Below, piece after piece: positions 1 to 6,746 of a DNA stretch of 43,099 bases (the stretch's first letter is position 1; each line of letters starts with the position of its first letter). The translations under genes and the position numbers were made by a program. Origin of the DNA: Stutzerimonas nitrititolerans (GTDB lineage: Bacteria; Pseudomonadota; Gammaproteobacteria; Pseudomonadales; Pseudomonadaceae); assembly GCF_003696285.1 (NCBI RefSeq), contig NZ_RFFL01000019.1, positions 1 to 43,099 on the forward strand. The letters are read 5' to 3'. The notes below the pieces were generated by a model. It saw nothing but the letters and a program-made list of their open reading frames with translations. It did no database searches and had not been told where the DNA came from.

Positions 1-2
1 CG

Positions 3-296
3 ATCTACGCGGCGAAGGACATGACGGCGAAGGAGATAGCACGCCGCATGGATTGCAGCCCTTCGACGATCAAGAAGCAGCTGGACACGGCGCGCTTCAA
101 GCTGGGCATGCAGCGCACCATTCGCGGCCTGTGCCTTGAGGCCATGCGACGCGGAATCATCGCCCCGCTGATGGTGGCCCTGCTGATCGGTGGCGGCAAC
201 GTCCAGCAGATTCAGCCAGTGCGCCGCCCGGACGCGCCGAGAGTGCAGACGGCTGTACGGATTCAGAGAATCCAAGACGGGCTGCTGGCCGCATGA
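3..296 (+). CDS. Prophage LuxR-type HTH protein with membrane segment, 5' partial
   Basis: The frame is already open at the window edge (codons read IYAAKD before the first ATG at 21), so the gene probably starts upstream. The visible N-terminal part has the look of a LuxR/GerE helix-turn-helix: TAKEIARRM followed by SPSTIKKQL, where the second helix would be the recognition helix. It is followed by a short hydrophobic stretch (IIAPLMVALLIGGG) that could be one membrane segment, then a basic tail. Small HTH proteins of this shape occur in Pseudomonas prophages. I infer DNA binding; the target is unknown. Its last codons sit just before the next gene. Confidence 0.6.
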   Translation: MYAAKDMTAKEIARRMDCSPSTIKKQLDTARFKLGMQRTIRGLCLEAMRRGIIAPLMVALLIGGGNVQQIQPVRRPDAPRVQTAVRIQRIQDGLLAA

Positions 297-319
297 GTCG
301 GGACAGGAAGGAGCGCGAT

Positions 320-664
320 ATGAGTGAAACCAAGACGATTTACGTTGTTTGGACGAACACCGACCTAACAGAAGGTCGCGGACACCAGGTACCGATTGCC
401 TACGCCGATTCAGTGGCTACTGCGGCGCGCCTGGCAAAGAATCGAGGCGTCATGGGCAGCGATGCCGACTGCAGGCGTTTTGAGGCTGTAAAGCATGGCG
501 GCCACTGGTGTGCGCCGGTCAGCATTGAGCCACCAAGCGAAGATGACAAGTTGAGAGACGAAGCGAACGCGCGCAAGGCAGCAGCTCTTGCGAAGGCACG
601 CCAACTCGGCCTGACGGACGACGATCTTGAGGCCCTGCAAGCCAAGGGCTACCGAACCAAATAA
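320..664 (+). CDS. Hypothetical prophage protein, 114 aa
   Basis: An in-frame ATG at 293 overlaps the previous stop, but the ATG at 320 follows AAGGAG at 308-313 with good spacing, so 320 is preferred (begins MSETKTIYVVW). The N-terminal half reads as a small alpha/beta domain and the C-terminal half is charged and helical (KLRDEANARKAAALAKARQLG). A short motif (LTDDDLEALQA) near the end is common in phage helical proteins. No family recognised and no function proposed. It is followed by a 463-bp stretch without a large gene. Confidence 0.6.
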   Translation: MSETKTIYVVWTNTDLTEGRGHQVPIAYADSVATAARLAKNRGVMGSDADCRRFEAVKHGGHWCAPVSIEPPSEDDKLRDEANARKAAALAKARQLGLTDDDLEALQAKGYRTK

Positions 665-799
665 CGCATCACATCCGCGCGCGGCGGACCTTCGGGATAC
701 CCGCGACGAGGAATAGCCGGCAGTGCCTCGATTGCTCAAAACACCGGCAGCCGTTGGCGGGCTCTCACAGCTTGCCCGTTGAGATGGCCGTCTTGCCGC

Positions 800-819
800 C
801 GATAGCGGCCCATCTATCG
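800..819. repeat. Hairpin ahead of a small ORF
   Basis: CGATAG at 800-805 pairs with CTATCG at 814-819 around an 8-base loop. The hairpin ends 8 bases before the ATG at 828. It is one of a series of hairpins found just before prophage starts. Confidence 0.5.
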
Positions 820-827
820 AGGATCAC

Positions 828-959
828 ATGCTCATTCTAATCCTGATCGGCGCTTCACTCGGGCACGAGCGGCCAGACACTGCTGTGCCCGAGCTAAGCG
901 GCGCCGACTTACCGCCGTATCAGCCGTGGAAGCCGCGAATATCCTTCGGGGTCGTTTGA
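828..959 (+). CDS. Possible small hydrophobic-start peptide, 43 aa
   Basis: The ATG at 828 follows GAGG at 819-822 and opens a frame of 43 codons that begins MLILILIGASLGHERPD and ends with a proline-rich tail. The first ten residues are hydrophobic and could be a short membrane anchor or a signal-like start. It lies in the otherwise gene-free 665-1127 interval and is preceded by a hairpin at 800-819, like several better-supported prophage genes. No homologue is recognised; it could be chance. Confidence 0.35.
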   Translation: MLILILIGASLGHERPDTAVPELSGADLPPYQPWKPRISFGVV

Positions 960-1001
960 AGGTCTGGCTTCAGCTTCCCCGCCAAGAACCCCCGAAACAT
1001 C

Positions 1002-1027
1002 GAAAGCCCGGCGATCGTCGGGCTTTC
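1002..1027 (+). terminator. Terminator-like hairpin
   Basis: A perfect 9-bp stem (GAAAGCCCG at 1002-1010, CGGGCTTTC at 1019-1027) follows the possible small gene ending at 959. There is no proper T tract after the stem, so it may be a weak terminator or part of the larger RNA structure that follows. Confidence 0.45.
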
Positions 1028-1031
1028 ATCT

Positions 1032-1109
1032 GCACCCAGCACTCACCGCAAAGCCTCCCCTTGTAACCACTGGTCCTGCGATACAGGACGGGGGCTTTGC
1101 AGTGGGTGC
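1032..1109 (+). promoter_or_regulatory. Long structured leader upstream of the 1128 gene
   Basis: Nested complementary segments fold into one long hairpin. GCACCC (1032-1037) pairs with GGGTGC (1104-1109), GCAAAGCC (1048-1055) with GGCTTTGC (1093-1100), CCC (1057-1060 region) with GGG (1090-1092), and GTCCTG (1073-1078) with CAGGAC (1084-1089) around a 5-base loop. It lies 18 bases before the ATG at 1128, between the stem and the ribosome binding site GAGGAAA. It could be a leader RNA, an attenuator or a small RNA; the sequence alone does not choose. Confidence 0.5.
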
Positions 1110-1127
1110 CATATCGAGGAAATCCCC

Positions 1128-1520
1128 ATGAACGCAGCGTTACGCAACGCCCGCGCCCTTTCGGCTGGGCAATTCGCGTGGGACAACGCCACGCCAGAGG
1201 ACAGCATCGGCCCGAAAGAGCTGATCGAGGAATCCATCGTGGAGCAGATCGACAGTGGCGAGCCGGCAGTTATCGACGCCTGCGCCGAGCACTGCGTCCA
1301 GCACCTCGACGCAGCGATGGCATTCAAGCTCACGGCCGCGATGATTCTCCAGCTGAGCCTGACCGCAAACTGGGAGCGCCTGAGGGGTGATATCGCCAAG
1401 ACAAACCCTCTGCTGGCCGATGCGCTACAGGACGTTGCCTGGATGATCGGCAAGCGTCAGCCGGAGTTCGTTGAACAGGAGGCCGCGCGGCGGCTGGAAA
1501 AGCAGGAGAAGGCGGCATGA
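1128..1520 (+). CDS. Hypothetical prophage protein, 130 aa
   Basis: Starts at the ATG after GAGGAAATCCCC and directly follows the structured leader at 1032-1109. The product is acidic in its first half (PEDSIGPKELIEESIVEQIDSGE) and helical and basic at the end (EQEAARRLEKQEKAA). It contains a short Cys pair (DACAEHC) near residue 50, not arranged as an obvious zinc site. Its stop overlaps the next start by four bases (ATGA), so the two are likely translationally coupled. No family recognised. Confidence 0.65.
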   Translation: MNAALRNARALSAGQFAWDNATPEDSIGPKELIEESIVEQIDSGEPAVIDACAEHCVQHLDAAMAFKLTAAMILQLSLTANWERLRGDIAKTNPLLADALQDVAWMIGKRQPEFVEQEAARRLEKQEKAA

Positions 1521-1708
1521 GCACATCCCCCGTTAAATCACTCATCGACGAGCAGCTCGAAGAAATCATAACCCGCTTCCAAGCCTGCAACGTCGGGAAC
1601 ATGTGGCACATCCACGACAGGGTTACCGGCAAGACAGCGGGTTTCTGCGTCAGCCATAGGGCGGCGCTGGTTAGGGCACAGCAGCTGGAGGTGATGCATG
1701 GGCGTTGA
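1517..1708 (+). CDS. Hypothetical prophage protein, 63 aa
   Basis: ATGA overlap with the gene before and an 11-base overlap with the gene after place it in a tightly packed operon. The product begins MSTSPVKSLIDEQLEEI and is a small mixed-charge protein with MWHIHD and CVSHR segments. No motif is diagnostic. The coding case rests on the overlaps and on reading-frame continuity. Confidence 0.55.
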   Translation: MSTSPVKSLIDEQLEEIITRFQACNVGNMWHIHDRVTGKTAGFCVSHRAALVRAQQLEVMHGR

Positions 1709-2081
1709 ATCTGACCGCGAACTGCTGGAGCTGGCTGCTAAGGCGGCTGGTAGGCCTATTCACGACTGGAATGGAGGCTGGCCGGTTGAGTACGTCGAGC
1801 ACTGGAGCGGGAGTCCCAACGAGCCGCCAGAGCAGGAGGTTGTTTACTGGAATCCGCTTGAAGACGACGGCGATGCGCTAAGACTGGCCGTAACTCTAGG
1901 GTTAACGGTTGAGTGCGACTTCCATGATAGCGACACCTGCGCCGCATACCAGACAAGGGGCGAGATTGTTGCGGATGAGCAGAGCGGGATGCTTGGAGAA
2001 GTCATAGGTAGCCCCGAGTTCGCCGCCACCCGCCGCGCCATCGTCCGCGCCGCTGCGGAGATCGGGAGGGCGATGCCATGA
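1698..2081 (+). CDS. Phage protein resembling the Phage ABA-sandwich family, 127 aa
   Basis: The product has the layout of a widespread prophage protein family: an N-terminal DRELLELAAKAAG helix, a central WNPLEDDGDALRLAV segment followed by LGLTVECDF, and a C-terminal RRAIVRAAAEIGRAM helix. From memory these features match proteins annotated as Phage ABA-sandwich domain or simply phage protein; the biochemical role is not known to me. It overlaps its upstream neighbour by 11 bases and its stop overlaps the next start (ATGA at 2078). Confidence 0.65.
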   Translation: MGVESDRELLELAAKAAGRPIHDWNGGWPVEYVEHWSGSPNEPPEQEVVYWNPLEDDGDALRLAVTLGLTVECDFHDSDTCAAYQTRGEIVADEQSGMLGEVIGSPEFAATRRAIVRAAAEIGRAMP

Positions 2082-2206
2082 CAACCCAGCCAGAAGACCG
2101 CCACTCCTTCGCCGCCGCCTGGCTCGCCATGTTCGCATTCGGCGCCCTTGCCCTGTTCGGCCTCGCTATCGCAGCAATGTGGATGGTTGAACACCTGTTC
2201 GCCTGA
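2078..2206 (+). CDS. Small single-pass membrane protein, 42 aa
   Basis: The ATG at 2078 overlaps the preceding stop. The 42-codon frame encodes MTTQPEDRHSFAAAWLAM followed by a strongly hydrophobic segment of about 22 residues (FAFGALALFGLAIAAMWMV) and ends EHLFA. The shape is a short polar N-terminus with one membrane helix. Tiny membrane proteins at this place in early operons occur in many phages. Function unknown. Confidence 0.55.
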   Translation: MTTQPEDRHSFAAAWLAMFAFGALALFGLAIAAMWMVEHLFA

Positions 2207-2242
2207 TCCATTCCTTCCCTTTCAATTCATACCGCTGCGCGC

Positions 2243-2270
2243 AGCCCGCAGGGCTCTGTGTGCCTGGAGA
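2243..2270 (+). promoter_or_regulatory. Leader hairpin plus ribosome binding site of recT-like gene
   Basis: AGCCC (2243-2247) and GGGCT (2251-2255) form a small stem, followed by TGCCTGGAGA (2261-2270), whose GGAGA is the ribosome binding site for the ATG at 2276. The same arrangement, with an identical TGCCTGGAGAA string, precedes the gene at 6747. Confidence 0.5.
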
Positions 2271-2275
2271 AACAT

Positions 2276-3043
2276 ATGACCGACCTCGCCGTATCGCCCA
2301 GCAAGGGCTTCAGCCTCACGCCTCAATCACTCGACGAGGCCATGCGCTTCGCCGACATCCTGGCCAAGTCCAGCATCGTGCCGAAGGACTTCAACGGCAA
2401 TCCCGGCAATATTCTTGTGGCCATCCAATGGGGCCTGGAGCTTGGCCTGCAGCCCATGCAGGCCATGCAGAATATCGCGGTGATCAATGGTCGCCCAGCG
2501 CTCTGGGGTGATGCGGTGATCGCTCTCGTTCGAGGATCGCCGCTGTGTGAGTACATCTACGAAACGGACGATGGCCATACCGCTACCTGCCGGGTGAAGC
2601 GCCGCGGCGAGGACGAGCAGGTCCGCACTTACAGCATGGATGACGCAAAGCTCGCCGGCCTGCAAGGCAAGTCCGGTCCCTGGACGCAGCATCCCAAGCG
2701 TATGCGCCAAATGCGCGCCCGCGCCTTTGCTTTGCGCGACGTATTCCCTGACGTGCTGCGCGGCATGCCTGTGGCCGAGGAAGTGCAGGATATGGTCTCG
2801 GAGCGGGACATAGGGGCTGCGCATCGGCCGGATCCGCAGCAGCAAGCGTTGCCCACATCGCTGCCGGCCTACCCCGACGAGAAGCTGGCCGAGATGCTGC
2901 CGACCTGGCAGACCGCCATCGCCGAAGACAAAACCACCCCTGAGCGGATCATCAAGATGGTGCAGTCAAAGCACGTTCTGACTGATGAACAGCGCCAGAA
3001 GATCATGGAACTGCAGCCAGCCCTGGAGGGCCAGTCCGAATGA
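2276..3043 (+). CDS. RecT-like phage single-strand annealing protein
   Basis: The start at 2276 (MTDLAVSPSKG) is chosen over an in-frame GTG at 2258 because GGAGA at 2266-2270 is correctly spaced. The 255-aa product carries features I associate with phage RecT-type recombinases: a SLDEAMRFADILAKSSIVPKDF start, then NPGNILVAIQWGLELGLQP, then QNIAVINGRPALWGDAV, and WTQHPKRMRQMRARAFALRDVFPDVL. Such proteins anneal complementary single strands during phage recombination. The next gene is a YqaJ-type exonuclease starting within its stop codon, which is the expected partner (exonuclease plus annealase). Its C-terminal 70 residues are a less conserved linker-like region. Confidence 0.8.
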   Translation: MTDLAVSPSKGFSLTPQSLDEAMRFADILAKSSIVPKDFNGNPGNILVAIQWGLELGLQPMQAMQNIAVINGRPALWGDAVIALVRGSPLCEYIYETDDGHTATCRVKRRGEDEQVRTYSMDDAKLAGLQGKSGPWTQHPKRMRQMRARAFALRDVFPDVLRGMPVAEEVQDMVSERDIGAAHRPDPQQQALPTSLPAYPDEKLAEMLPTWQTAIAEDKTTPERIIKMVQSKHVLTDEQRQKIMELQPALEGQSE

Positions 3044-4764
3044 ATATGACCATCCACGAAGTTGCCCAGGGCTCGCCCGAATGGCTCTCCCTGCGTACTA
3101 CGCACTTCACCGCCTCCGAGGCGCCGGCCATGCTTGGCGTCTCTAAGTACCAGAGCCGCAGCGATCTGCTGCAGCAGAAAAAGACCGGCCTTGTGCCAGA
3201 GGTTGACGCCGCCACTCAGCGCCTGTTCTACAACGGCCACGCCACCGAGGCCGCAGCGCGCCCCATCGTCGAGCGGCTGATCGGCGAAGACCTCTACCCC
3301 GTGGTCGGCACTCTCGGCAACCTGCTGGCCAGCATGGATGGCATGACGATGCTGGGCGACACGCTGTTCGAGCACAAAGCGCTCAACCAGTCGCTGATTC
3401 AGCAGATCGATGCCGGTGAGCTGGAGGCGCATTACTGGGTACAGCTTGAGCAGCAGCTGCATGTCAGCGGCGCCGAGCGGGTGATCTTCGTTTGCTCGGA
3501 CGGCACCGAGGAAAATTTCCATCACCTCGAATACCGCCCGGTACCAGGCCGCATTGAGCAGATTCTTGCCGGCTGGAAACAATTCGAGGAAGACCTGGCA
3601 GTGTTCGAGCCGGTCGCCCCCAAACTGCCGGAAGCAGTAGGCCGTGCTCCAGAAAACCTCCCCGCTCTTCGCATCGAAGTAACCGGTATGGTTACCGCGA
3701 GCAACCTGGCCGCTTTCAAGGAACATGCCCTGGCTGTCTTTGAGGGCATCAACCGCGACCTGCAGACCGACCAGGACTTTGCCAACGCCGAGTCGACGGT
3801 CAAGTGGTGCGGCGAGGTCGAGGACAAGCTGAAGGCGGCCAAGGCGCACGCCCTGAGCCAGACCGCCAGCATCGACGAACTGTTTCGCGCCATCGACGCC
3901 ATAAGCGACAGCGCTCGGGCCACCCGCCTGGAGCTGGACAAGTTGGTTAAGGCTCGCAAGGAAAGCCGCCGCCTAGAGATCAAACAAGGCGCCGAGCAGG
4001 CCTTGGCTGCGCATATCGCCACAATCAACAAGCGTCTTGGCAAGGTTCAGCTGCCCCACATCGCCGCGGACTTTGCCGGTGCGATCAAGGGCAAGCGCAC
4101 CATCAGCAGCCTGCAGGATGCCGCCGAGAGCGAGCTGGCACGTGCCAAGATTGAGGCGAACCGGATTGCCGAAAGTATCGAAACCAACCTAGCCAGCCTG
4201 CGCGAGCTGGCGAAGGATCACGCCTTCCTGTTCTCGGACGCCCAGCAGTTGGTGCTCAAGGACAACGAGGCGCTGGAGGCGATCATCAAGGGCCGCATCA
4301 ATGAGCATGAGGCCGAGGAGAAGGCCAAGGCCGAAGCTCGCGCAGAAGCCGAGCGCGAGCGCATTCGCAACGAAGAACGCGAGCGTCTGGAGAAGGAGGC
4401 GAAGGCCGTACAGGCCCAGCCAGAAGCGGAGCCGGCGCCTGAGCCGGAGTCGCATGCCCAATCCCTGGCTTCCGCCCCGCTTCAAGCTCAAGCAAAAGAA
4501 CTGGCAGGCAATCTGGTGCAAGTGGCACGCAGTCTCGACCAGGACGCCAAGTCCACGCCCGACGACGGCCAGCGCATCAAACTCGGCGACATCAATGCCC
4601 GCCTGGGCTTCGCGCTGACAGCTGAGTTCCTGCGCGGACTGGGCTTCGAGCCTGCCGGTCGCGACCGCGCCGCCGCGCTTTACCGGGCCATGGACTTTGC
4701 CGGTATCTGCGCGTCACTCATAGCGCACATAGGCCGCATCGACCAAGGCCAGCGAGCGGCATAA
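3040..4764 (+). CDS. YqaJ/lambda-Exo family phage exonuclease with long helical C-terminal extension
   Basis: Starts ATGA-overlapped with the recT-like gene. Residues 1 to about 180 form a YqaJ-type nuclease: GSPEWLSLR with FTASEAPAMLGVSKY near the N-terminus, HATEAAARPIVE (residues 67-78), then an active-site pattern with D100 (SMDG) and E111-x-K113 (FEHKA), followed by QLEQQLHV. Lambda-Exo enzymes degrade one strand of a DNA end to feed the annealing protein. The remaining 390 residues are not part of a minimal nuclease. They contain long charged helices, a strongly coiled-coil segment (about 425-460), a Pro/Glu linker, and a C-terminal globular region (IKLGDINARLGFALTAEFL onward) that resembles segments of other phage proteins. 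At 574 aa it is much larger than lambda Exo (226 aa). Confidence 0.8.
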   Translation: MNMTIHEVAQGSPEWLSLRTTHFTASEAPAMLGVSKYQSRSDLLQQKKTGLVPEVDAATQRLFYNGHATEAAARPIVERLIGEDLYPVVGTLGNLLASMDGMTMLGDTLFEHKALNQSLIQQIDAGELEAHYWVQLEQQLHVSGAERVIFVCSDGTEENFHHLEYRPVPGRIEQILAGWKQFEEDLAVFEPVAPKLPEAVGRAPENLPALRIEVTGMVTASNLAAFKEHALAVFEGINRDLQTDQDFANAESTVKWCGEVEDKLKAAKAHALSQTASIDELFRAIDAISDSARATRLELDKLVKARKESRRLEIKQGAEQALAAHIATINKRLGKVQLPHIAADFAGAIKGKRTISSLQDAAESELARAKIEANRIAESIETNLASLRELAKDHAFLFSDAQQLVLKDNEALEAIIKGRINEHEAEEKAKAEARAEAERERIRNEERERLEKEAKAVQAQPEAEPAPEPESHAQSLASAPLQAQAKELAGNLVQVARSLDQDAKSTPDDGQRIKLGDINARLGFALTAEFLRGLGFEPAGRDRAAALYRAMDFAGICASLIAHIGRIDQGQRAA

Positions 4765-4770
4765 GCAACC

Positions 4771-4802
4771 TGCCCAGGGCCTTCTTGTGGAGGCCCTGGG
4801 CA
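4771..4802. repeat. Perfect 11-bp inverted repeat between two genes
   Basis: TGCCCAGGGCC (4771-4781) and GGCCCTGGGCA (4792-4802) pair perfectly around a 10-base loop. The hairpin begins 7 bases after the exonuclease stop and ends 18 bases before the ATG at 4821. No T tract follows, so it is either a weak terminator or a translational or stability element. Confidence 0.65.
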
Positions 4803-4820
4803 CTCTCCCCGGACAATCCC

Positions 4821-5186
4821 ATGCAGAACTACGCCTACGACCGCGTTAACACGCTGGCCGCGCACGAGGCTGCGCGCCAAGAAATCGCCCGCAAGATGGA
4901 GGAGTTCGAGGCCGAGCACGGCCCTGTCGAAACTCTGCCAATCCTCAACCACGACAAGCGCGTTCCCTTCCGGTTGACCTGTCCCGAGAAGAAGCAGGCG
5001 CTGAGCGAGAACCAGGCCCAAGCCCGCTCCCGTACCAGGAACAACAGCCGGAACGCACAGATACGCGCCACCAATCGCGAGCGAGTCCTCGCCCTTGCCA
5101 AATGCACGCTGGGCGCCAAGGCCATCGCCGAGCGGACCGGAATCTCCGTGACGACTGTGCGCTCGATCTTGAAAGAGGCCACCTAG
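4821..5186 (+). CDS. Basic phage protein with C-terminal helix-turn-helix, 121 aa
   Basis: The ATG at 4821 (MQNYAYDRVNTLAAHEAA) is preferred because the frame upstream to 4785 runs through the hairpin. The N-terminal half is helical, the middle is polar and Asn/Arg-rich (ARSRTRNNSRNAQIRATN). The C-terminus has a good helix-turn-helix pattern, LGAKAIAERTGISVTTVRSILKEA, in which TTVRSILKEA would be the recognition helix. A DNA-binding role is likely; repressor, activator or replication accessory cannot be separated. The start has no strong ribosome binding site. Its stop overlaps the stop of a minus-strand frame at a CTAG sequence. Confidence 0.6.
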   Translation: MQNYAYDRVNTLAAHEAARQEIARKMEEFEAEHGPVETLPILNHDKRVPFRLTCPEKKQALSENQAQARSRTRNNSRNAQIRATNRERVLALAKCTLGAKAIAERTGISVTTVRSILKEAT

Positions 5187-5428
5187 TGCTTTCTGCTTTT
5201 GCCTAACCCGTAGGCGCCGCCCGAAACCAGCAAGGGCTTCCGGCCTTTTCCCTTGCTTCTCCTCTTCTTCGGCCTTGCTTTGAGCCTTTCTCGCTCGATC
5301 GATTCGTAAAGCTTCGCTCGGTATTCAGGCTCCACGGCCGCCAGTTTGTCGGCCAAATACCTATACGGCGACCCCTCTGGTGCCCGTCCTGATTTACCCA
5401 TGCTGCGAGATCCCTCTTCCGGCCCCAT
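5183..5428 (-). CDS. Possible small basic prophage protein, convergent, 72-81 aa
   Basis: A minus-strand frame fills the gap between two plus-strand genes. From the ATG at 5428 it encodes 81 aa; a second ATG at 5401 (MGKSGRAPEGSPYRYLADKL) would give 72 aa. The product looks protein-like: a helical segment (VEPEYRAKLYESIERERLKA) then a very basic run (PKKRRSKGKGRKP). The stop at 5183 uses the same CTAG as the stop of the convergent plus-strand gene. A weak AGGGG precedes 5428. It is the only explanation I have for 5187-5428, but chance is not excluded. Confidence 0.42.
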   Translation of the reverse strand: MGPEEGSRSMGKSGRAPEGSPYRYLADKLAAVEPEYRAKLYESIERERLKARPKKRRSKGKGRKPLLVSGGAYGLGKSRKH

Positions 5429-5461
5429 GCCGGCCCCTGACCGTATCCGATACCCGAACCA

Positions 5462-5551
5462 ATGAACAGACCGACCTACTGCCGATCAAGCGGAAAGCTC
5501 ATCGGCACCTGTACCTGTATGCGCTGCCAGCCTGCGGTTATCGTGAGGTGA
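5462..5551 (+). CDS. Cys-rich micropeptide, copy 1, 29 aa
   Basis: The frame from the ATG at 5462 reads MNRPTYCRSSGKLIGTCTC and continues MRCQPAVIVR. It is supported by a paralogue at 8201-8323 in the same prophage: over the first 24 residues 19 are identical and all four Cys (positions 7, 17, 19, 22) are kept. The spacing C-x9-C-x-C-x2-C would suit a single zinc ion. Its stop lies 2 bases before the next ATG (5554), so the two are probably coupled. No clear ribosome binding site is seen. Function unknown. Confidence 0.6.
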   Translation: MNRPTYCRSSGKLIGTCTCMRCQPAVIVR

Positions 5552-5553
5552 GC

Positions 5554-6201
5554 ATGACAAGCCCGCTAAAAGGCCGGCGGCGGCTGGTATATCGCCACTG
5601 GTCGCCCGAAGAGGACGCCCTGCTAACCGAGCTATATCGCACCAAGCCCATCACCGAGATATCGACAGCAATGGGGCGCGGTACAAGCTCAATCCATAAC
5701 CGGGTGCAGAAGCTGGGCCTGAAGCGCACCGAAGAGTTCAAGGCCATCACCGGCAGCGGCAGGTTCAAGCCTGGCGACACGACATGGAACAAAGGCCTGA
5801 AGGGCTGGCAGGCCGGGGGCAGATCAAAAGACACGCAGTTCAAACTTGGCGGCAAGCCCTCGAACACTTGGCGGCCCATCGGCTCAGAGCGCACCACGCG
5901 AGACGGCACCCTAATGCGCAAGGTCTCCGACCACGGCGGCAAGCAGGACTGGAAGGCCGTGCCGCAGCTGATCTGGGAGGAACATAACGGCCCGCTGCCT
6001 GACGGCCACATCGTCGTCTTCAAGGATCGCAACCGGGAAAACCTAAGCCCGGAAAACCTGATCGCTATCACCCGCGCCGAGAACATGCGGCGAAATTCAA
6101 TCGACCGCTACCCGCCAGAGTATCGGCAGGCCGCGATAACCCTCGGATGGTTCAGGCGCAAATTGAACAAACTGGAGAATGGAAATGCAAAACCTGACTG
6201 A
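5554..6201 (+). CDS. HNH homing-type endonuclease with HTH and NUMOD3-like motifs
   Basis: The ATG at 5554 (MTSPLKGRRRLVYRHW) follows GTGAGG and lies just after the micropeptide stop. Residues about 15-60 form a SANT/Myb-like HTH (WSPEEDALLTELYRTKPITEI, then SSIHNRVQKLGLKR). Two NUMOD3-like motifs follow (GRFKPGDTTWNKG and FKLGGKPSNTW). The C-terminal HNH_3-type domain contains WEEHNGPLPDGHIVVFKDRNR and LSPENLIAITRAEN; the Asn/His core and the PENL segment fit that family. Such proteins cut phage DNA and are often selfish, though some assist packaging or recombination. At 215 aa it is of usual size. It may be a free-standing insertion in the early operon. Confidence 0.8.
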   Translation: MTSPLKGRRRLVYRHWSPEEDALLTELYRTKPITEISTAMGRGTSSIHNRVQKLGLKRTEEFKAITGSGRFKPGDTTWNKGLKGWQAGGRSKDTQFKLGGKPSNTWRPIGSERTTRDGTLMRKVSDHGGKQDWKAVPQLIWEEHNGPLPDGHIVVFKDRNRENLSPENLIAITRAENMRRNSIDRYPPEYRQAAITLGWFRRKLNKLENGNAKPD

Positions 6202-6421
6202 CCTTCGCGCCATCCTCGGCGAGACAATGCGCAAGGTGCTGGACGGCCAATGCTCGGTTGAGCAGGCCCGCGCAGTTGCCCAGGTTGCCGCCGAAGTGAA
6301 TTCCACGGCACGGCTTGAGGTGGACATGGCCCGCGCGACCGATGGCGACTTCCGGGGCTCCGGCTTTATCGACGTCGAGCCGCGCATCCCGCAACGGCCT
6401 GCGCTGGTAGGGCGGAAATGA
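6185..6421 (+). CDS. Conserved phage protein, 78 aa
   Basis: Two in-frame ATGs exist (6179 and 6185). GGAG at 6174-6177 is only one base from the first and seven from the second, so 6185 (MQNLTDLRAILGETMRKVLDG) is chosen. The pattern LRxxLxxTxxKVxxGxxxxExAxAVxxVAxxxNxxAxxEVDMA is one I recognise from small helical proteins in many phage early regions, always of unknown function. It overlaps the next gene by four bases (ATGA). Confidence 0.65.
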   Translation: MQNLTDLRAILGETMRKVLDGQCSVEQARAVAQVAAEVNSTARLEVDMARATDGDFRGSGFIDVEPRIPQRPALVGRK

Positions 6422-6666
6422 CCGCCAAAACCCCGGCCGAGCGCAAGCGCGAGCAGCGACAGCGCGACAAGTTGACCGAAGAGGAGCGGCTGTCACGCCT
6501 GCTGTCACGCTCAATAAGGCTCGATCTGTACAGGGCGACCGACATGGCACTGATCCGCTGCATGGTCCGCGCCGGAATCGAAGAGCCGCAGGATCTGATT
6601 ACCCGCCTCATTCACGGAGCCGACCGGCTCGATGACGAAACGCTGAATGAAATAACGAGAGCGTGA
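6418..6666 (+). CDS. Conserved phage protein, basic helical, 82 aa
   Basis: Begins MTAKTPAERKREQRQRDKL, a very basic helical start, then a compact helical region (LYRATDMALIRCMVRAG, DLITRLIHGADRL). Proteins beginning AERKR-QRQRDK with a similar ending (IHxADRL) are frequent next to the 6185-type gene in phages, and the pair here is ATGA-coupled. The basic N-terminus suggests nucleic acid contact, but this is inference. Confidence 0.6.
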   Translation: MTAKTPAERKREQRQRDKLTEEERLSRLLSRSIRLDLYRATDMALIRCMVRAGIEEPQDLITRLIHGADRLDDETLNEITRA

Positions 6667-6698
6667 CGCGCAGGCGTGACGCCAGAGTAAATCTAACA

Positions 6699-6740
6699 AG
6701 CCCAACGCCAGCGGAGCAGCGGGCTACTGTTGCCTGGAGA
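6699..6740 (+). promoter_or_regulatory. Leader with stem and ribosome binding site, same type as at 2243
   Basis: AGCCC (6699-6703) can pair with GGGCT (6721-6725), followed by CTGT and TGCCTGGAGA (6731-6740), then the ATG at 6747. The GGGCT, CTGT and TGCCTGGAGAA elements are the same, in the same order, as those before the recT-like gene at 2276. Confidence 0.55.
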
Positions 6741-6746
6741 AGCATC

